64,000 nucleotides of DNA from Kaistella antarctica (GCF_900109615.1 NZ_FOIX01000003.1:248001-312000), one strand, 5' to 3'; shown: positions 6,738 through 16,823, counted from the first letter of the stretch. The notes: generated by a model not told the origin, from the letters alone. Translations and numbers: made by a program.

Positions 6738-9428
6738 TTATTTATTAAGTAATTTATTTAAAATAACTATAAAATCTGTATCAGAAATTGAAGTTAAATC
6801 TTTGAAATTATAAATCTTTACGTCGCTGTAATCATCTTCTAGACTATCTTCTATTTCTGCAAACAGTTGTTGCTCGGGAACACTTTCTTCAAAAAAACCT
6901 GTTCCGAGAACCATACCTATTTTTACATAATCATTAAAGAAATATTCCTGCATTAGCGGAATAATGTTTTCAAAAAATACCGCTTTCAGCATTCCTCCAA
7001 AATCTTCAGAAGATGCATCTTTTAATTTTAAAAAATAGGAATGTCCGATACGATGCTCTCTATCAATTAAAACAGTAATTCTTTTATTAATGGTTTCCAA
7101 AACTTCCTGAAGATCAATAAAATTCCAAGTCGATCGATCTTGTAAAATTTCTTTTATTAAATATGTTTTTGGTTGAATTTCAGTAAAATTAAAACGTCTT
7201 CTTAATGCACTGTCTAATGCTTCTATACTTCTGTCTGCTGTATTCATTGTACCTATGATATAAACGTTATCAGGCACGCTAAAAACTTTTTTGGAGTAGG
7301 GAAGTACTACTTGCAATTCTTCATCGGAACCTGAACGTTTATCCTTTTCTATCAGAGTTATTAACTCACCAAAAATAGCACTTACATTTCCGCGGTTGAT
7401 TTCATCAATTATTAAAACATAAGGTTTTACTTCTTCGTCTTCACTAGGTTTTGACGCGCCGTCTTTTACGAAAAAGTCTCTTTTTACTTTTTCGTGGTCT
7501 ATTCTATAAATGGTTTGCTGGCGAAGTTGTTTATCATAAATTTCTTCTATTGGGATGCTTTCGTCTTTAAAAACCCATTCTACTGCTCTATAATGTTTGT
7601 ATGAAGTTGGATAATCTTCATGAAATTCATAATCTCCAACTATTTTTCCTAATGCGCGCACAAAAGAATTTCCATTTCCTATGAGCACGTAATCGCCTTT
7701 TTTCATCCCGTGAATGAAGGTGCTCAATTGGCTTCCCGCTGTAGATTGCAAATCTTCGTCGGTACAGATTTCCTTAATTTCCGTTTCGGTTTTTCCGGTG
7801 AGATCTGATTCTGTGAAACCGATGGCTACGTAATTTTCTGTTTTACAAAATTCATAAATTTCGGTATCTTCTTTTTTGGTAGATTCGCCCAAACTCATTT
7901 TGAAAAATGATGCTTGCCGGAAATGGTCGTCTGTCCAATCTATTTTACCCTCAGTTTTAATCTTTTTTGTGCTTTTACTGGCTTCAGCCAAATCACAGAT
8001 TTTTTTAAAAATACCGGGTTCTATTTCGTAGTTTATATTTTTGTCAATAGTAGTTACCGGTTTAATACCTTCTACAAAATCTTCATAAGTAAAAGATTGG
8101 TGAAAAGTACAAAACGCAATTTGACCATTTGTATTTTTCCAATCTGTAATTAGTAAATTTTTAAATTGCTCCGTCAGATTTTTTCTGTTGTCTTTATGAA
8201 CTTTATAAAATTGTGGTACGGCAATTTTTAAAGCTTCGGAAATGGTGTTGTAGGTTTTACCTGTTCCGGGTGGACCATAAAAAATCTGGTTTAATGTTTC
8301 TTCTTTCATAGGTTTTGATTCTAAAAACTGCGAGCTGAAAATTTTATTAAAAACGGCTTGCTCAAAACTACTATTGTTATGATCTCTATAGCCAGATTTC
8401 TGAGTTCTTGCTAATTCTATACTACTTGCTGCTAAGCAAGATTCTTTTACTTCTGCTAGTTTGTCTTCTTCCCTGAAAACATAATAGTAATGTTCTGGTT
8501 TGCCATCAAAGTTACCTGAATTTTCAGCCATTTTTTTATCGGTGATGATATGGTATTTTAAACCTTTTTTTGGTTCCAATCGCCACACAAAACGCTGACC
8601 GATATTAAAATTTAAATAATTTTTCCCACAACTAAAAACAATTCTGCTATCACCACTTTCTAAATTCAGTTCCGTGACAATCTTTTCTAAAAACTGAAAA
8701 TAGAAATTGATTTCTTTTGGGCTGAATTTCGCTACTGTTTTTTTGAATATTTTCTCATCTTTGCTTTGTGTGCTGTTCCATAACCAAGCGTCGTAGGATA
8801 ATTCGTAGAATGATTTGTCCGTTATTAATTTAATCTGGTTTAAAATGTTTTCGTATTCTATAAAAGTTTTAAACTCTGGATCAATTTTTAAAATTTCTTT
8901 TAAATATGATTTTGTCGGCGCATTGATGGGGAAATAAATTTCTGGATCTACATCAAATAAACCTTCTGTAATTTTTGCCAATCCAACACCTGCAATTGTA
9001 ATCACATCGGCAAAAAGTTCATTCGTGATTTTACTTTCTAGTGCGGCGAAGAAAAAGATCCAAAGTCTTTCAATCTCATTATTATTTCTGTTTCGTTCAT
9101 AAGGAAACAACCATAGTTTTTGCGCGTTTGCGGAGGGAATACCAAAATCTCCAGTAGGCTTTTCTAAGTTTAACTCTGCTGCAATTTTCTGTAAAAATTC
9201 TAATCTTTTGGGTTGCCCATATTTATAAATGAAAAAGAAAAACGTGAAAGGATCAATTTCTATAAGTTCAGTTTTATTGCCTTTGTCATCTACATCATTA
9301 TCGAACGGACCGATGCCCGTAAATTTTAGAAGTTCTATTAATTCAAGTTGGTTGTGCTGATTTTCTTTAAGATATCGTACAATTTCACGGTGCGTTTTTA
9401 CCCAACTGAAGTCTGTGTTCTCTACCAT
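6738..9428 (-). CDS. mcrB: McrB-type AAA+ GTPase with EVE/PUA-like domain inserted in the motor
   Basis: McrB-family AAA+ proteins hydrolyse GTP and translocate DNA to McrC. Walker A (YGPPGTGKT) lies near residues 384-391, Walker B (LIIDEINRGN) near 672-681, and the sensor/arginine-finger block GTMNTADRSIEALDSALRRRF near 724-745. About 370 residues precede the motor and contain a GIGPF helix-hairpin-like segment plus a beta-rich module, probably DNA recognition. Between Walker A and B lies an extra block of about 150 residues (FFKMSLGES, ENYVAIGF, MKKGDYVLIGNG, YRAVEWVF) that reads like an EVE/PUA-type modified-base reader. The insert makes the protein longer (896 residues) than E. coli McrB (about 460). 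It sits 2 bp from both operon neighbours. Confidence 0.88.
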   Translation of the reverse strand: MVENTDFSWVKTHREIVRYLKENQHNQLELIELLKFTGIGPFDNDVDDKGNKTELIEIDPFTFFFFIYKYGQPKRLEFLQKIAAELNLEKPTGDFGIPSANAQKLWLFPYERNRNNNEIERLWIFFFAALESKITNELFADVITIAGVGLAKITEGLFDVDPEIYFPINAPTKSYLKEILKIDPEFKTFIEYENILNQIKLITDKSFYELSYDAWLWNSTQSKDEKIFKKTVAKFSPKEINFYFQFLEKIVTELNLESGDSRIVFSCGKNYLNFNIGQRFVWRLEPKKGLKYHIITDKKMAENSGNFDGKPEHYYYVFREEDKLAEVKESCLAASSIELARTQKSGYRDHNNSSFEQAVFNKIFSSQFLESKPMKEETLNQIFYGPPGTGKTYNTISEALKIAVPQFYKVHKDNRKNLTEQFKNLLITDWKNTNGQIAFCTFHQSFTYEDFVEGIKPVTTIDKNINYEIEPGIFKKICDLAEASKSTKKIKTEGKIDWTDDHFRQASFFKMSLGESTKKEDTEIYEFCKTENYVAIGFTESDLTGKTETEIKEICTDEDLQSTAGSQLSTFIHGMKKGDYVLIGNGNSFVRALGKIVGDYEFHEDYPTSYKHYRAVEWVFKDESIPIEEIYDKQLRQQTIYRIDHEKVKRDFFVKDGASKPSEDEEVKPYVLIIDEINRGNVSAIFGELITLIEKDKRSGSDEELQVVLPYSKKVFSVPDNVYIIGTMNTADRSIEALDSALRRRFNFTEIQPKTYLIKEILQDRSTWNFIDLQEVLETINKRITVLIDREHRIGHSYFLKLKDASSEDFGGMLKAVFFENIIPLMQEYFFNDYVKIGMVLGTGFFEESVPEQQLFAEIEDSLEDDYSDVKIYNFKDLTSISDTDFIVILNKLLNK

Positions 9429-9430
9429 TT

Positions 9431-12400
9431 TTAAATTACTAACGCGTTATATTCTGCTTCGCTCAAACGCTCTTCTAGTTCCGGTTCTATTATAAGCGCT
9501 TCTTCAAAAGTAAGATTGTAGATTTTGTAAACAAGATTGTCAATATTTGATTTAAAATTGCAAATTTTTTGAGAATTTTTTCTTTCACTTAGTATAAGAT
9601 TAATTGTTTCCTCTAATATCTTTTCAGTTTTCAAATTAAATTTTGGAATTGGAATTTCAGAAATCGGCGTTTGAACCATCTCTAGAATTTCACCTTTTCT
9701 TTTTCCTTTGTGATAAAGCCAAAAGTAAATTAATTTGGAATTTAATAATGCCAATAAACTCTTTATGTTTTGTGATTTTTCTTTTTTCCGAATATAAAGT
9801 ACATCACGGCTTCCATAAACTGGCTCATTTGAATATGCAAAATAATTATTTTTTGCTCGATAGGGTAAAACAATCTTATCTGTATCATCAAATATATCTC
9901 TTGTCCTTGGTCTATTTAAAGCATACCACGGAAATTTTTCCTCATAAGAAATAACTTGATCTTTTAAAATTTTTATAAATTTTAAAAGATGTTTTTTTGT
10001 TTCATTAAAATCATCAATATTATCGAGTCTTGTAAGATAAATTAATTTATCCTCATTTAAATTGTAAAAATAATGTTCAATGTCACTATTTTTAATGAAA
10101 GGTTTTAAAATGTCTTTTTCTATAAATTTACTTTCTTTATGATTTACCACGAAAACACCATCACCTGCTTCTATATCTAAATCTGGATAATCTATAATAT
10201 ATTTTGATGATAATTTTCCGATTGTTACACCAATTCCCGCGTTTATAAAAAATTTGTCAGAAAGATTGTATGTATTTAATTTAATTTTATAGAATATTTC
10301 ATTTATATTTTCTGTTGCATTATTGGCAATTAACCTTATATAATTCTGCTCTGTTTCATATAAATTTTCATTTTTTTCTGAATAATAATTTGCAGTTTCT
10401 AATTCTTTATTAATGAATTTGCGTATTGTTTTCAAGTTAAATAATTGCTTACCATTCGAGACATATACTTCTGCAATTGACTTAGGTGCAAATTCTTTTG
10501 TTAAAAAAGTTATCATATTATGTTGACCAAGAGCAGTTTCAAAAATTCGAAGTTCATTGAAATTGATAATTTTTTTGATAGATGTTCTCTCCTTAAAATC
10601 TTTTCTTAATTTAATCGCTCCATTTGCAGTTATAAAATAATTAGTAGTAATGAAGTGTAGATTCGCTTTAGATTTAAGTAAATCTATTCCTTTGTGAAAA
10701 AAATAATAAAACAAATCCATCTGTCCTTTGTAATATTTAAAACCAAATTGACATTGCATAACTGGTCTGAAAACTTCCTTATGTCCCTTATCTCCTAAGT
10801 ATGGCGGATTTCCAATCACAATATCAAAACCCGCATTTTCATTAATTTTTGGGTTCATCACTTCAGCAAAATCTAAACGCCAGTCAAAAAATTGTAAGTC
10901 TTTATCTTTTTGCTTTTTCAAATATTCTAGTTCCTTAATCTGCTTTTTCCATCCTTGCACATCAAGCCAAATAGCATTCAATTCTTTAAATTTTTTATCT
11001 GCAGGATTTGGCGGTTTATGAAGTACGGTATTTTCAATAAGTAATGATAGTTGGTTTATGAGCAGATCTATTTTTAAATTTTTAATTTCTATACTCAATT
11101 TTTCATCATCACTATTGGGATCAAAGGCTTTTATCTGCTTCTCTGTAATTTTATTTAAAATATTTTTTTGGTTTTCCAGAAAGTCAGATTCAAAGAGACC
11201 TTTTGTTCTTTCATCTGCATCCCAATCTATATCTATAATGGTATCTCCCAGTTTGCTTACCAAACTATTACCCACCACTATTTTGTAATCTAAATGCGGC
11301 AATGGTTTCGGCTCCTGCTCTTCTAAAACCAAAGACAGCCAAAAACGCAGACGCGCAATATCTACAGCGCCGGCTTCTATATCAACACCATAGATAGAAT
11401 TTTTTATAATGTTTTCTTTTACCACATTCGGTTGCCATTTTTCATCCTTCATGTTCCAGACCTTTCCCACTATGTCCGGGCTTGCTTCGTGAAGGTTTTT
11501 CATCATCGTAAAGATCTCATTCAGCAATCCCATCGGGAACGCACCAGAACCAATTGCTGGATCACAGATTTTAACATCCCGCAAAGCAATGGCAATTTCT
11601 CGATCAAATTTTAAGAGCGCAGAAGTTTCTTTTTTCTCTACAAAATTGGCAATACTTTCCGTGAGTTCTCTGCTTTTTTCTTCAGATTTCGGCCAGAGTT
11701 TTACTTTTTCTAAATGCGTCTTCAGGTATTCTTTCAGAGATTCCTGACACATATAGCGAACTATTTCTTTCGGTGTGTAGAATGCACCTTTGTCTTTATT
11801 GTCTTCCAGCAAATTTTCAAAAATATGACCGAGCATTTCAGGGTCAATTCCTACTTCTTTGTCGTGCAGATCATTTTCATCGATGGTGAAATTGTATCGT
11901 TCAAAAAAATCAAATAAATTAGTAAGATATTTCACCTCAAAATCTACGCGATTTTCAACAGGATAATCATTATCAAAAAGACCACCGCTCAAATACGGTA
12001 TTTTGTAACCGCGGTTTTGAAATTCGTCATTTGTTCTATCGCCTACATCTAAAGCTTCATAGAAAAGCGGATTTAGAAACTGACTGACAAAAACTTCTTT
12101 ATGCTTAAAATTTTTAAACTGATTTTCTAAAAACTGAAAATCTCCATTTTCCCAACCACTTTCTGATGTAGGAACACCAAGCCAACCTTTTTTCTGGATA
12201 AACTTTAGAAAGACCAGTCTTCCCATAAAACGCTTCACATAATTTCTGGCAGTACTTTCATTACCATTAAAAACTGCTTGAAAATAGGTAGGTTTACTTT
12301 TAAGAAAATCGACCATTTTGTCAAATTGTTCAATATATTCTTTAAAGAATTTTTTGCTCAATTTTTCCACGTTGAAAGCGTCTTCTACTTCCTCAATGGT

Positions 12401-12889
12401 TTTTTTCGGAATCTTGCTCAAAGTATCAAAGCGTTCCGCAGCAGTTCTGCAACTTTCATTGGCTCCCAGAATATAGGTGAAACGTTTCGTATCTGTAAAA
12501 GTATTTACAAAGCCTTGTTCTTCATCAAACTCGGTATTTTTTGCGGTAAAGGTAAATCTGTAGTCTTCTTTCCCTTGCTCAAAAATAGAAAGTATTCCAT
12601 GATGATTATACTGGTCAATGTGTTTATTGACCAGCTCATTTAAGCCAACACGGTTGTTGATAAGATTTACATTATCATTTAAAGTCAACTCAAAAAGCGC
12701 CAGGTTTTTACCATCAGATAATCTTACAGTTCCGTATTGTTTCAGTTCCTTCACACGGGAATCAGTGGTGGGAATTATTTTTGGTCTTGCCAAAAAATCA
12801 ACATTTGTAAAAACGTGGGTCAATAAAATTTTCCAATTGGCATTTGAATACGGCTCTTGCAGCAGTTTTTTTAGTTCTTTAATTTCCAT
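9431..12889 (-). CDS. Eco57I-type restriction-modification DNA adenine methyltransferase
   Basis: The protein has the gamma-class N6-adenine methyltransferase motifs: motif I DPAIGSGAFPMGLL near residues 440-455 and catalytic NPPY (DIVIGNPPYLG) near 690-700. The C-terminal third (from about residue 900) resembles the TaqI-like target-recognition domain, with FPWYALNRPR, KIVLPYRAKNNYF and LLALLNSKLIYFWLY. The N-terminal 200 residues contain GTVRLSDGKNLALFELTL, placed where type IIG enzymes carry a PD-(D/E)XK nuclease, but the expected Lys is a Thr here, so cleavage by this domain is uncertain. It is the second gene of the operon, 3 bp after the helicase gene and 2 bp before mcrB. Its likely role is self-modification in a restriction system. 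Confidence 0.88.
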   Translation of the reverse strand: MEIKELKKLLQEPYSNANWKILLTHVFTNVDFLARPKIIPTTDSRVKELKQYGTVRLSDGKNLALFELTLNDNVNLINNRVGLNELVNKHIDQYNHHGILSIFEQGKEDYRFTFTAKNTEFDEEQGFVNTFTDTKRFTYILGANESCRTAAERFDTLSKIPKKTIEEVEDAFNVEKLSKKFFKEYIEQFDKMVDFLKSKPTYFQAVFNGNESTARNYVKRFMGRLVFLKFIQKKGWLGVPTSESGWENGDFQFLENQFKNFKHKEVFVSQFLNPLFYEALDVGDRTNDEFQNRGYKIPYLSGGLFDNDYPVENRVDFEVKYLTNLFDFFERYNFTIDENDLHDKEVGIDPEMLGHIFENLLEDNKDKGAFYTPKEIVRYMCQESLKEYLKTHLEKVKLWPKSEEKSRELTESIANFVEKKETSALLKFDREIAIALRDVKICDPAIGSGAFPMGLLNEIFTMMKNLHEASPDIVGKVWNMKDEKWQPNVVKENIIKNSIYGVDIEAGAVDIARLRFWLSLVLEEQEPKPLPHLDYKIVVGNSLVSKLGDTIIDIDWDADERTKGLFESDFLENQKNILNKITEKQIKAFDPNSDDEKLSIEIKNLKIDLLINQLSLLIENTVLHKPPNPADKKFKELNAIWLDVQGWKKQIKELEYLKKQKDKDLQFFDWRLDFAEVMNPKINENAGFDIVIGNPPYLGDKGHKEVFRPVMQCQFGFKYYKGQMDLFYYFFHKGIDLLKSKANLHFITTNYFITANGAIKLRKDFKERTSIKKIINFNELRIFETALGQHNMITFLTKEFAPKSIAEVYVSNGKQLFNLKTIRKFINKELETANYYSEKNENLYETEQNYIRLIANNATENINEIFYKIKLNTYNLSDKFFINAGIGVTIGKLSSKYIIDYPDLDIEAGDGVFVVNHKESKFIEKDILKPFIKNSDIEHYFYNLNEDKLIYLTRLDNIDDFNETKKHLLKFIKILKDQVISYEEKFPWYALNRPRTRDIFDDTDKIVLPYRAKNNYFAYSNEPVYGSRDVLYIRKKEKSQNIKSLLALLNSKLIYFWLYHKGKRKGEILEMVQTPISEIPIPKFNLKTEKILEETINLILSERKNSQKICNFKSNIDNLVYKIYNLTFEEALIIEPELEERLSEAEYNALVI

Positions 12890-12892
12890 AGA

Positions 12893-15800
12893 TTATTTTT
12901 TGTGAGCAAAAGATTCCGAGATAATGATTTCGGGTTTGTATTGGTCGTAAGCATTGATGGTTATCACAGTTTCTTCTTCCTGTAAAATAGTTTCCAACGG
13001 ATAAGCGTTGATGATTATGAATAGAGCATCAACTAGTTCTACAGGTTTCATTCTAATTTTTGTGGTATCTCTCTTCAGTTTATTTATTTCCCGTTGTAAA
13101 TTTTGAAACTTGCCCATTGATATTGCCTTCTGTGCAGTCCTGATTTTTATTTTTTCGTCTTCTGTAAGAAAGGGGATTGAAAGAAAGCCTCCAAGATAAT
13201 GTTTGGCACGCTTTTCATTTGGACCTTGTGTAGCATCTACTGTTTGGTTGGTACTGATATCTGCCATTACTTTTTCTTCAAAATCCTGGTGAGCAATTTG
13301 TACTTGCTCATGGTGGAAATCAGGAAGTGGAATTGCTTTTTCTGGTGGATCGGTTTTAAATTCATGTGCCGTTTCAACAAATGACAGTTCTTCTATTTTG
13401 TTATTAGCCTTGATCCAGTAGAATGCATCTCTGCGATGGTTACGCATAAAGCAGAGAGTTGTATTATCTAATATTTTTCTGTTTCTCCCAACTCTTGCCC
13501 GTACAGGAATATTTTTTATCCTTCGAAATTCTTCAGGACTTTCACTCTTGAATTTTCTTAATTCCATAAGGAAAGCCAAGCGTTCATCTTTCTGCTCATC
13601 TACATCTTTTTCAAAAAGACCAAAAGATTGGGTTTCTTCATCTGGTGAATAAATTTCGCTGTCTTCGCCCAAAGCAGAATGGAAAGCCTGCAATTTCATA
13701 ATTGCTTTTTTCTCCAGTTCTATGTCGTCATTTACTTTTGCAGTCGGGTAGAAGTTGTAGATATAGACTTTCGGCGCAACAGAGCCAATACGGTTTACTC
13801 TACCAATTCTCTGCATCAGTCTTGTAGAATTCCAGGGTGTATCATAATTTACAATTACATTGGAGCGGTGCAGATTAATACCTTCGGCTAAAACTTCTGT
13901 AGCAATAATGATGTTATAATCACTTTTGTACTGACTTGTGGGAATGTTAGCATCAAAATTTTCTTTAACAATGTGATCCACTTTGTTTCGATTTTCACTT
14001 GTTACTTCGAGTACGCCTTCAATTCCCGCTTCATCCAATTTGGCTTTTAAATGATTAGTAGTATCCTTTGCTTCAGAAAAAATAACCAGTTTTTTGCTGT
14101 GGTTAATTTCTTTGCTCATTAATTCCGTCTTTATACGAAGAAGAAATTCATCAAATTTTGGGTCTTCATTTACTTTTTGCCATTTGTCATTCAAAGGTTT
14201 CATTAAAGAAAAATCTTTTTGTAAACCTCTTAAAAATTCCGGATCAAAATCTTCTGGTGTACAAATAGTTATCGTAGGATCTGTGAATTGAAGATTTGTC
14301 AATTTTGCAATTAGTTCTTCTTCTTTGCCCTCCATCATATATTCATTTACATTCTGATTTGGGGCTATGTAAATTCTCCCATTTTCAAACATCTGCAGCA
14401 TCATCTCTGTAGCATCAGTAAATCTCTGCAAAGATTTCTTGAATGCGTAGAAACTACTGTCTATTCTCTTTACAAGCATAGTACGCATTAATTTTGCGAG
14501 GGCAAAAGAGGCAACATCAGCATTTTTGTATTTACTACGTTGTGGCTCTCTTAAATATCGAATCGCTTGATACCGATAATATTTAATTCCTTCTTCCGGA
14601 TGGCTTAAAAGCCTCATTGTATGATCATATAATTGATCTAAATCTTCGTCCAATTGGTAAAAAATTTTCCGTGGTTTTTCAATATCTGGAAATGCAATGC
14701 CTTGTTTTTGGAGATCTTCGGAATACAAATCGTGAATTTTTAAATCAGTTCTTGTTCTCCGAATAGTCAGCGGTTTTATTACTTTTTCCCGAATATCTTC
14801 ATAAATTAATTTCACGCCATCCTGCACTTTTTTAACGTCTGTCTCTTGTTTTAATCTGTCGTACTGGTCGATACGAAGTCTAAAGAAATGCTGCAAATTG
14901 GAAACTTCCAGCGTGCTGTCTTTAGAATCCTGGAAAAGATAAATCTGGTTGGCAATATCTGCAGGTCTATTGTTAAGCGGAGTCGCAGAAATTAGCATTA
15001 CTTTTTTCTTGGCAAAAGAGCCATCTTTCAAACGGCGATTGGTGGTCGCTTTGCAAATTTTTTGTAATTCGTTATAAGCGTCTGCAGTATCATTCCGAAA
15101 TTTATGTGCCTCATCTACAATTATGAGATCATATTTTGTAGGATTGGTGATTTTATGCAAACTTCCGTTGGTAATTATACGGTAGTTTTGAAGTCCAAAT
15201 TTATCAAGAGTTTCTACCCAGTTATTCTTTAATGCAGGTGGAACTATGATTAAAATATTAGAAATATGCGTCGGAAATCCGTTACTATAAAAAAACTTTT
15301 TAGCAATCAACGTTCCTACAACAGTTTTTCCTAAGCCTACAACATCACTTAAAAAAAAGCCATTATGCTGCTCTAATAATTGAAATCCTTGATTTACTGC
15401 GTCTATTTGATAAGACAACCGCTTAAAACCTTCCGGTAAATCAGTAATAGAATTGGGATCAAATTCCACACTTTTACCAAAATATTCTATTAAAAATTTG
15501 ATATAAATTTCAAAAGGTGTAAAATCATCATTCAGATAAGTTTCTTCTTTTACTTTTTGAATGTCATATGGAAGAATAGAAATACCTTCTAACCAGAGAC
15601 TTTCGAATTCATCACTCGCAAATTTCACATCATCAAAATCCTGCAATTTTACGTTAAATTCGTAATTAAAATCTTTTTCTCCACTACCACCTAAACCAGC
15701 ATCTGTAAGATTAGAAGAGCCAGTAATTACAGATCCTGTTTTGTGCTCACTCCAATTTTCGGGTTTAAAAATATATATCTTAGCGTGTAATTTTTTGGAA

Positions 15801-16183
15801 GGATGTGCGCGAACTTCTATCTTTTTATTGCATATATCTTCTATGAACTGTAGAATACCATTTTCAACATCTGCGAAATAGTTGGCTTCTTGAATGTCTT
15901 TTTTTATATCTGATAAAAACTCCTTTAAAGTTTGATCAGCATCTTCTTGAAACAGCAGACCTTTAGACTGAAACTTCGATAAAATATGATCTACATTAAT
16001 ACCTACCAAAATTCTAATATTTGGAACATCATTAAGGAGCGGTCTTATTTTAAAATAGCCCGATGAGCGGAAGTAACCAACCAAGGCATCAAAGTATTCT
16101 ATATCTTTATTATTATCAAAAACTCCTTTAAATTTATTGAATAAAGTGTTATGATCTACATTGGTGAAAAATTTTGTGGACAT
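12893..16183 (-). CDS. SNF2-family helicase with N-terminal phospholipase-D-like nuclease domain
   Basis: The first 220 residues form a PLD-like domain: HAKIYIF near residues 130-137 followed by GSVITGSSNLTDAGLGG, the HxK...GSSN arrangement. The rest is a superfamily 2 motor: motif I DVVGLGKT (about 278-286), DEAH (VDEAHKF, about 355), LISATPLNNRP, and motif VI QRIGRVNRIG (about 785). The protein probably translocates on DNA and nicks or cuts it. A TTG 21 bp upstream would add seven residues, but the ATG at 16183 (MSTKFFTNV) is preferred. It is the first gene of the defence operon and ends 3 bp before the methyltransferase start. Confidence 0.9.
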   Translation of the reverse strand: MSTKFFTNVDHNTLFNKFKGVFDNNKDIEYFDALVGYFRSSGYFKIRPLLNDVPNIRILVGINVDHILSKFQSKGLLFQEDADQTLKEFLSDIKKDIQEANYFADVENGILQFIEDICNKKIEVRAHPSKKLHAKIYIFKPENWSEHKTGSVITGSSNLTDAGLGGSGEKDFNYEFNVKLQDFDDVKFASDEFESLWLEGISILPYDIQKVKEETYLNDDFTPFEIYIKFLIEYFGKSVEFDPNSITDLPEGFKRLSYQIDAVNQGFQLLEQHNGFFLSDVVGLGKTVVGTLIAKKFFYSNGFPTHISNILIIVPPALKNNWVETLDKFGLQNYRIITNGSLHKITNPTKYDLIIVDEAHKFRNDTADAYNELQKICKATTNRRLKDGSFAKKKVMLISATPLNNRPADIANQIYLFQDSKDSTLEVSNLQHFFRLRIDQYDRLKQETDVKKVQDGVKLIYEDIREKVIKPLTIRRTRTDLKIHDLYSEDLQKQGIAFPDIEKPRKIFYQLDEDLDQLYDHTMRLLSHPEEGIKYYRYQAIRYLREPQRSKYKNADVASFALAKLMRTMLVKRIDSSFYAFKKSLQRFTDATEMMLQMFENGRIYIAPNQNVNEYMMEGKEEELIAKLTNLQFTDPTITICTPEDFDPEFLRGLQKDFSLMKPLNDKWQKVNEDPKFDEFLLRIKTELMSKEINHSKKLVIFSEAKDTTNHLKAKLDEAGIEGVLEVTSENRNKVDHIVKENFDANIPTSQYKSDYNIIIATEVLAEGINLHRSNVIVNYDTPWNSTRLMQRIGRVNRIGSVAPKVYIYNFYPTAKVNDDIELEKKAIMKLQAFHSALGEDSEIYSPDEETQSFGLFEKDVDEQKDERLAFLMELRKFKSESPEEFRRIKNIPVRARVGRNRKILDNTTLCFMRNHRRDAFYWIKANNKIEELSFVETAHEFKTDPPEKAIPLPDFHHEQVQIAHQDFEEKVMADISTNQTVDATQGPNEKRAKHYLGGFLSIPFLTEDEKIKIRTAQKAISMGKFQNLQREINKLKRDTTKIRMKPVELVDALFIIINAYPLETILQEEETVITINAYDQYKPEIIISESFAHKK

Positions 16184-16451
16184 ATATTTTAAGATGAATA
16201 TCAATTATTTCTAAAGATATAAAAATAAGTAATTATTTGTTGCGAAAGATGAAATTTGTTAATTGACAATATGCTTAAATACGGTTTAAAACTTAATGAC
16301 AAAAAAGGAAAGTTAAAAATTAAAAGAAGGAAAATAAATCTTTTAGAGAGAATTACTATTAGATAAAGTTTTGAAATTAACATTGCCATTAGAGATATCT
16401 ATATAAATATAAATAATAATTGACTTGCACTATTTGTATATGGTGAGGCAG

Positions 16452-16470
16452 TTTGTAAAGTCTTTACAAA
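16452..16470. promoter_or_regulatory. Perfect 9-bp inverted repeat upstream of the defence operon
   Basis: TTTGTAAAG and CTTTACAAA flank a single T, a 19-bp perfect dyad without a following T-run. It lies 269 bp upstream of the helicase ATG and 354 bp upstream of the SRAP ATG on the other strand. The shape fits an operator for a dimeric regulator; none is encoded next to it. Confidence 0.5.
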
Positions 16471-16570
16471 AATTTCAAAAATGTGGAATCTAAAATTTCA
16501 ACTATTATTCTTGCATAAGACGGAGAAATGTCACAAGGTGTTTAAATTATTAGTCGCGCTTAACTATTCC

Positions 16571-16602
<32 letters not shown>

Positions 16603-16766
16603 TTAATTTTTGTCAATTAAAAAACTAAAATTTATATTATATTGTTAAATTTATTCCAAAATACCTTTAGGATATTTTATGTAAAGATTTACTAAACCGC
16701 GTCAACCTGCATGTTTATCCGGCAAATTGCGAAAAGAGGATAATGAAAAATAAGTTCAAAGAAAAC

Positions 16767-16799
16767 TTGTTATAAAAAGGTGGGATTTAATTATCTTTA
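16767..16799 (+). promoter_or_regulatory. Candidate promoter of the SRAP gene
   Basis: TTG (16767-16769) lies 22 nt before TATCTTTA (16792-16799), which is one mismatch from TAnnTTTG. The ATG follows 24 nt later. Confidence 0.4.
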
Positions 16800-16823
16800 A
16801 TTATTCATAAAATAGATTCACTT

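Noticed and set aside
9643..9954. Plus-strand ORF antisense to the methyltransferase gene
   Set aside because: Shadow frame in AT-rich coding DNA. The minus-strand frame carries the recognised C-terminal target-recognition domain here.
16201..16389. Minus-strand ORF of 62 codons upstream of the helicase gene
   Set aside because: AT-rich, hydrophobic by composition (MAMLISKLYLIVILSK...), no family resemblance; more likely leader DNA of the operon.
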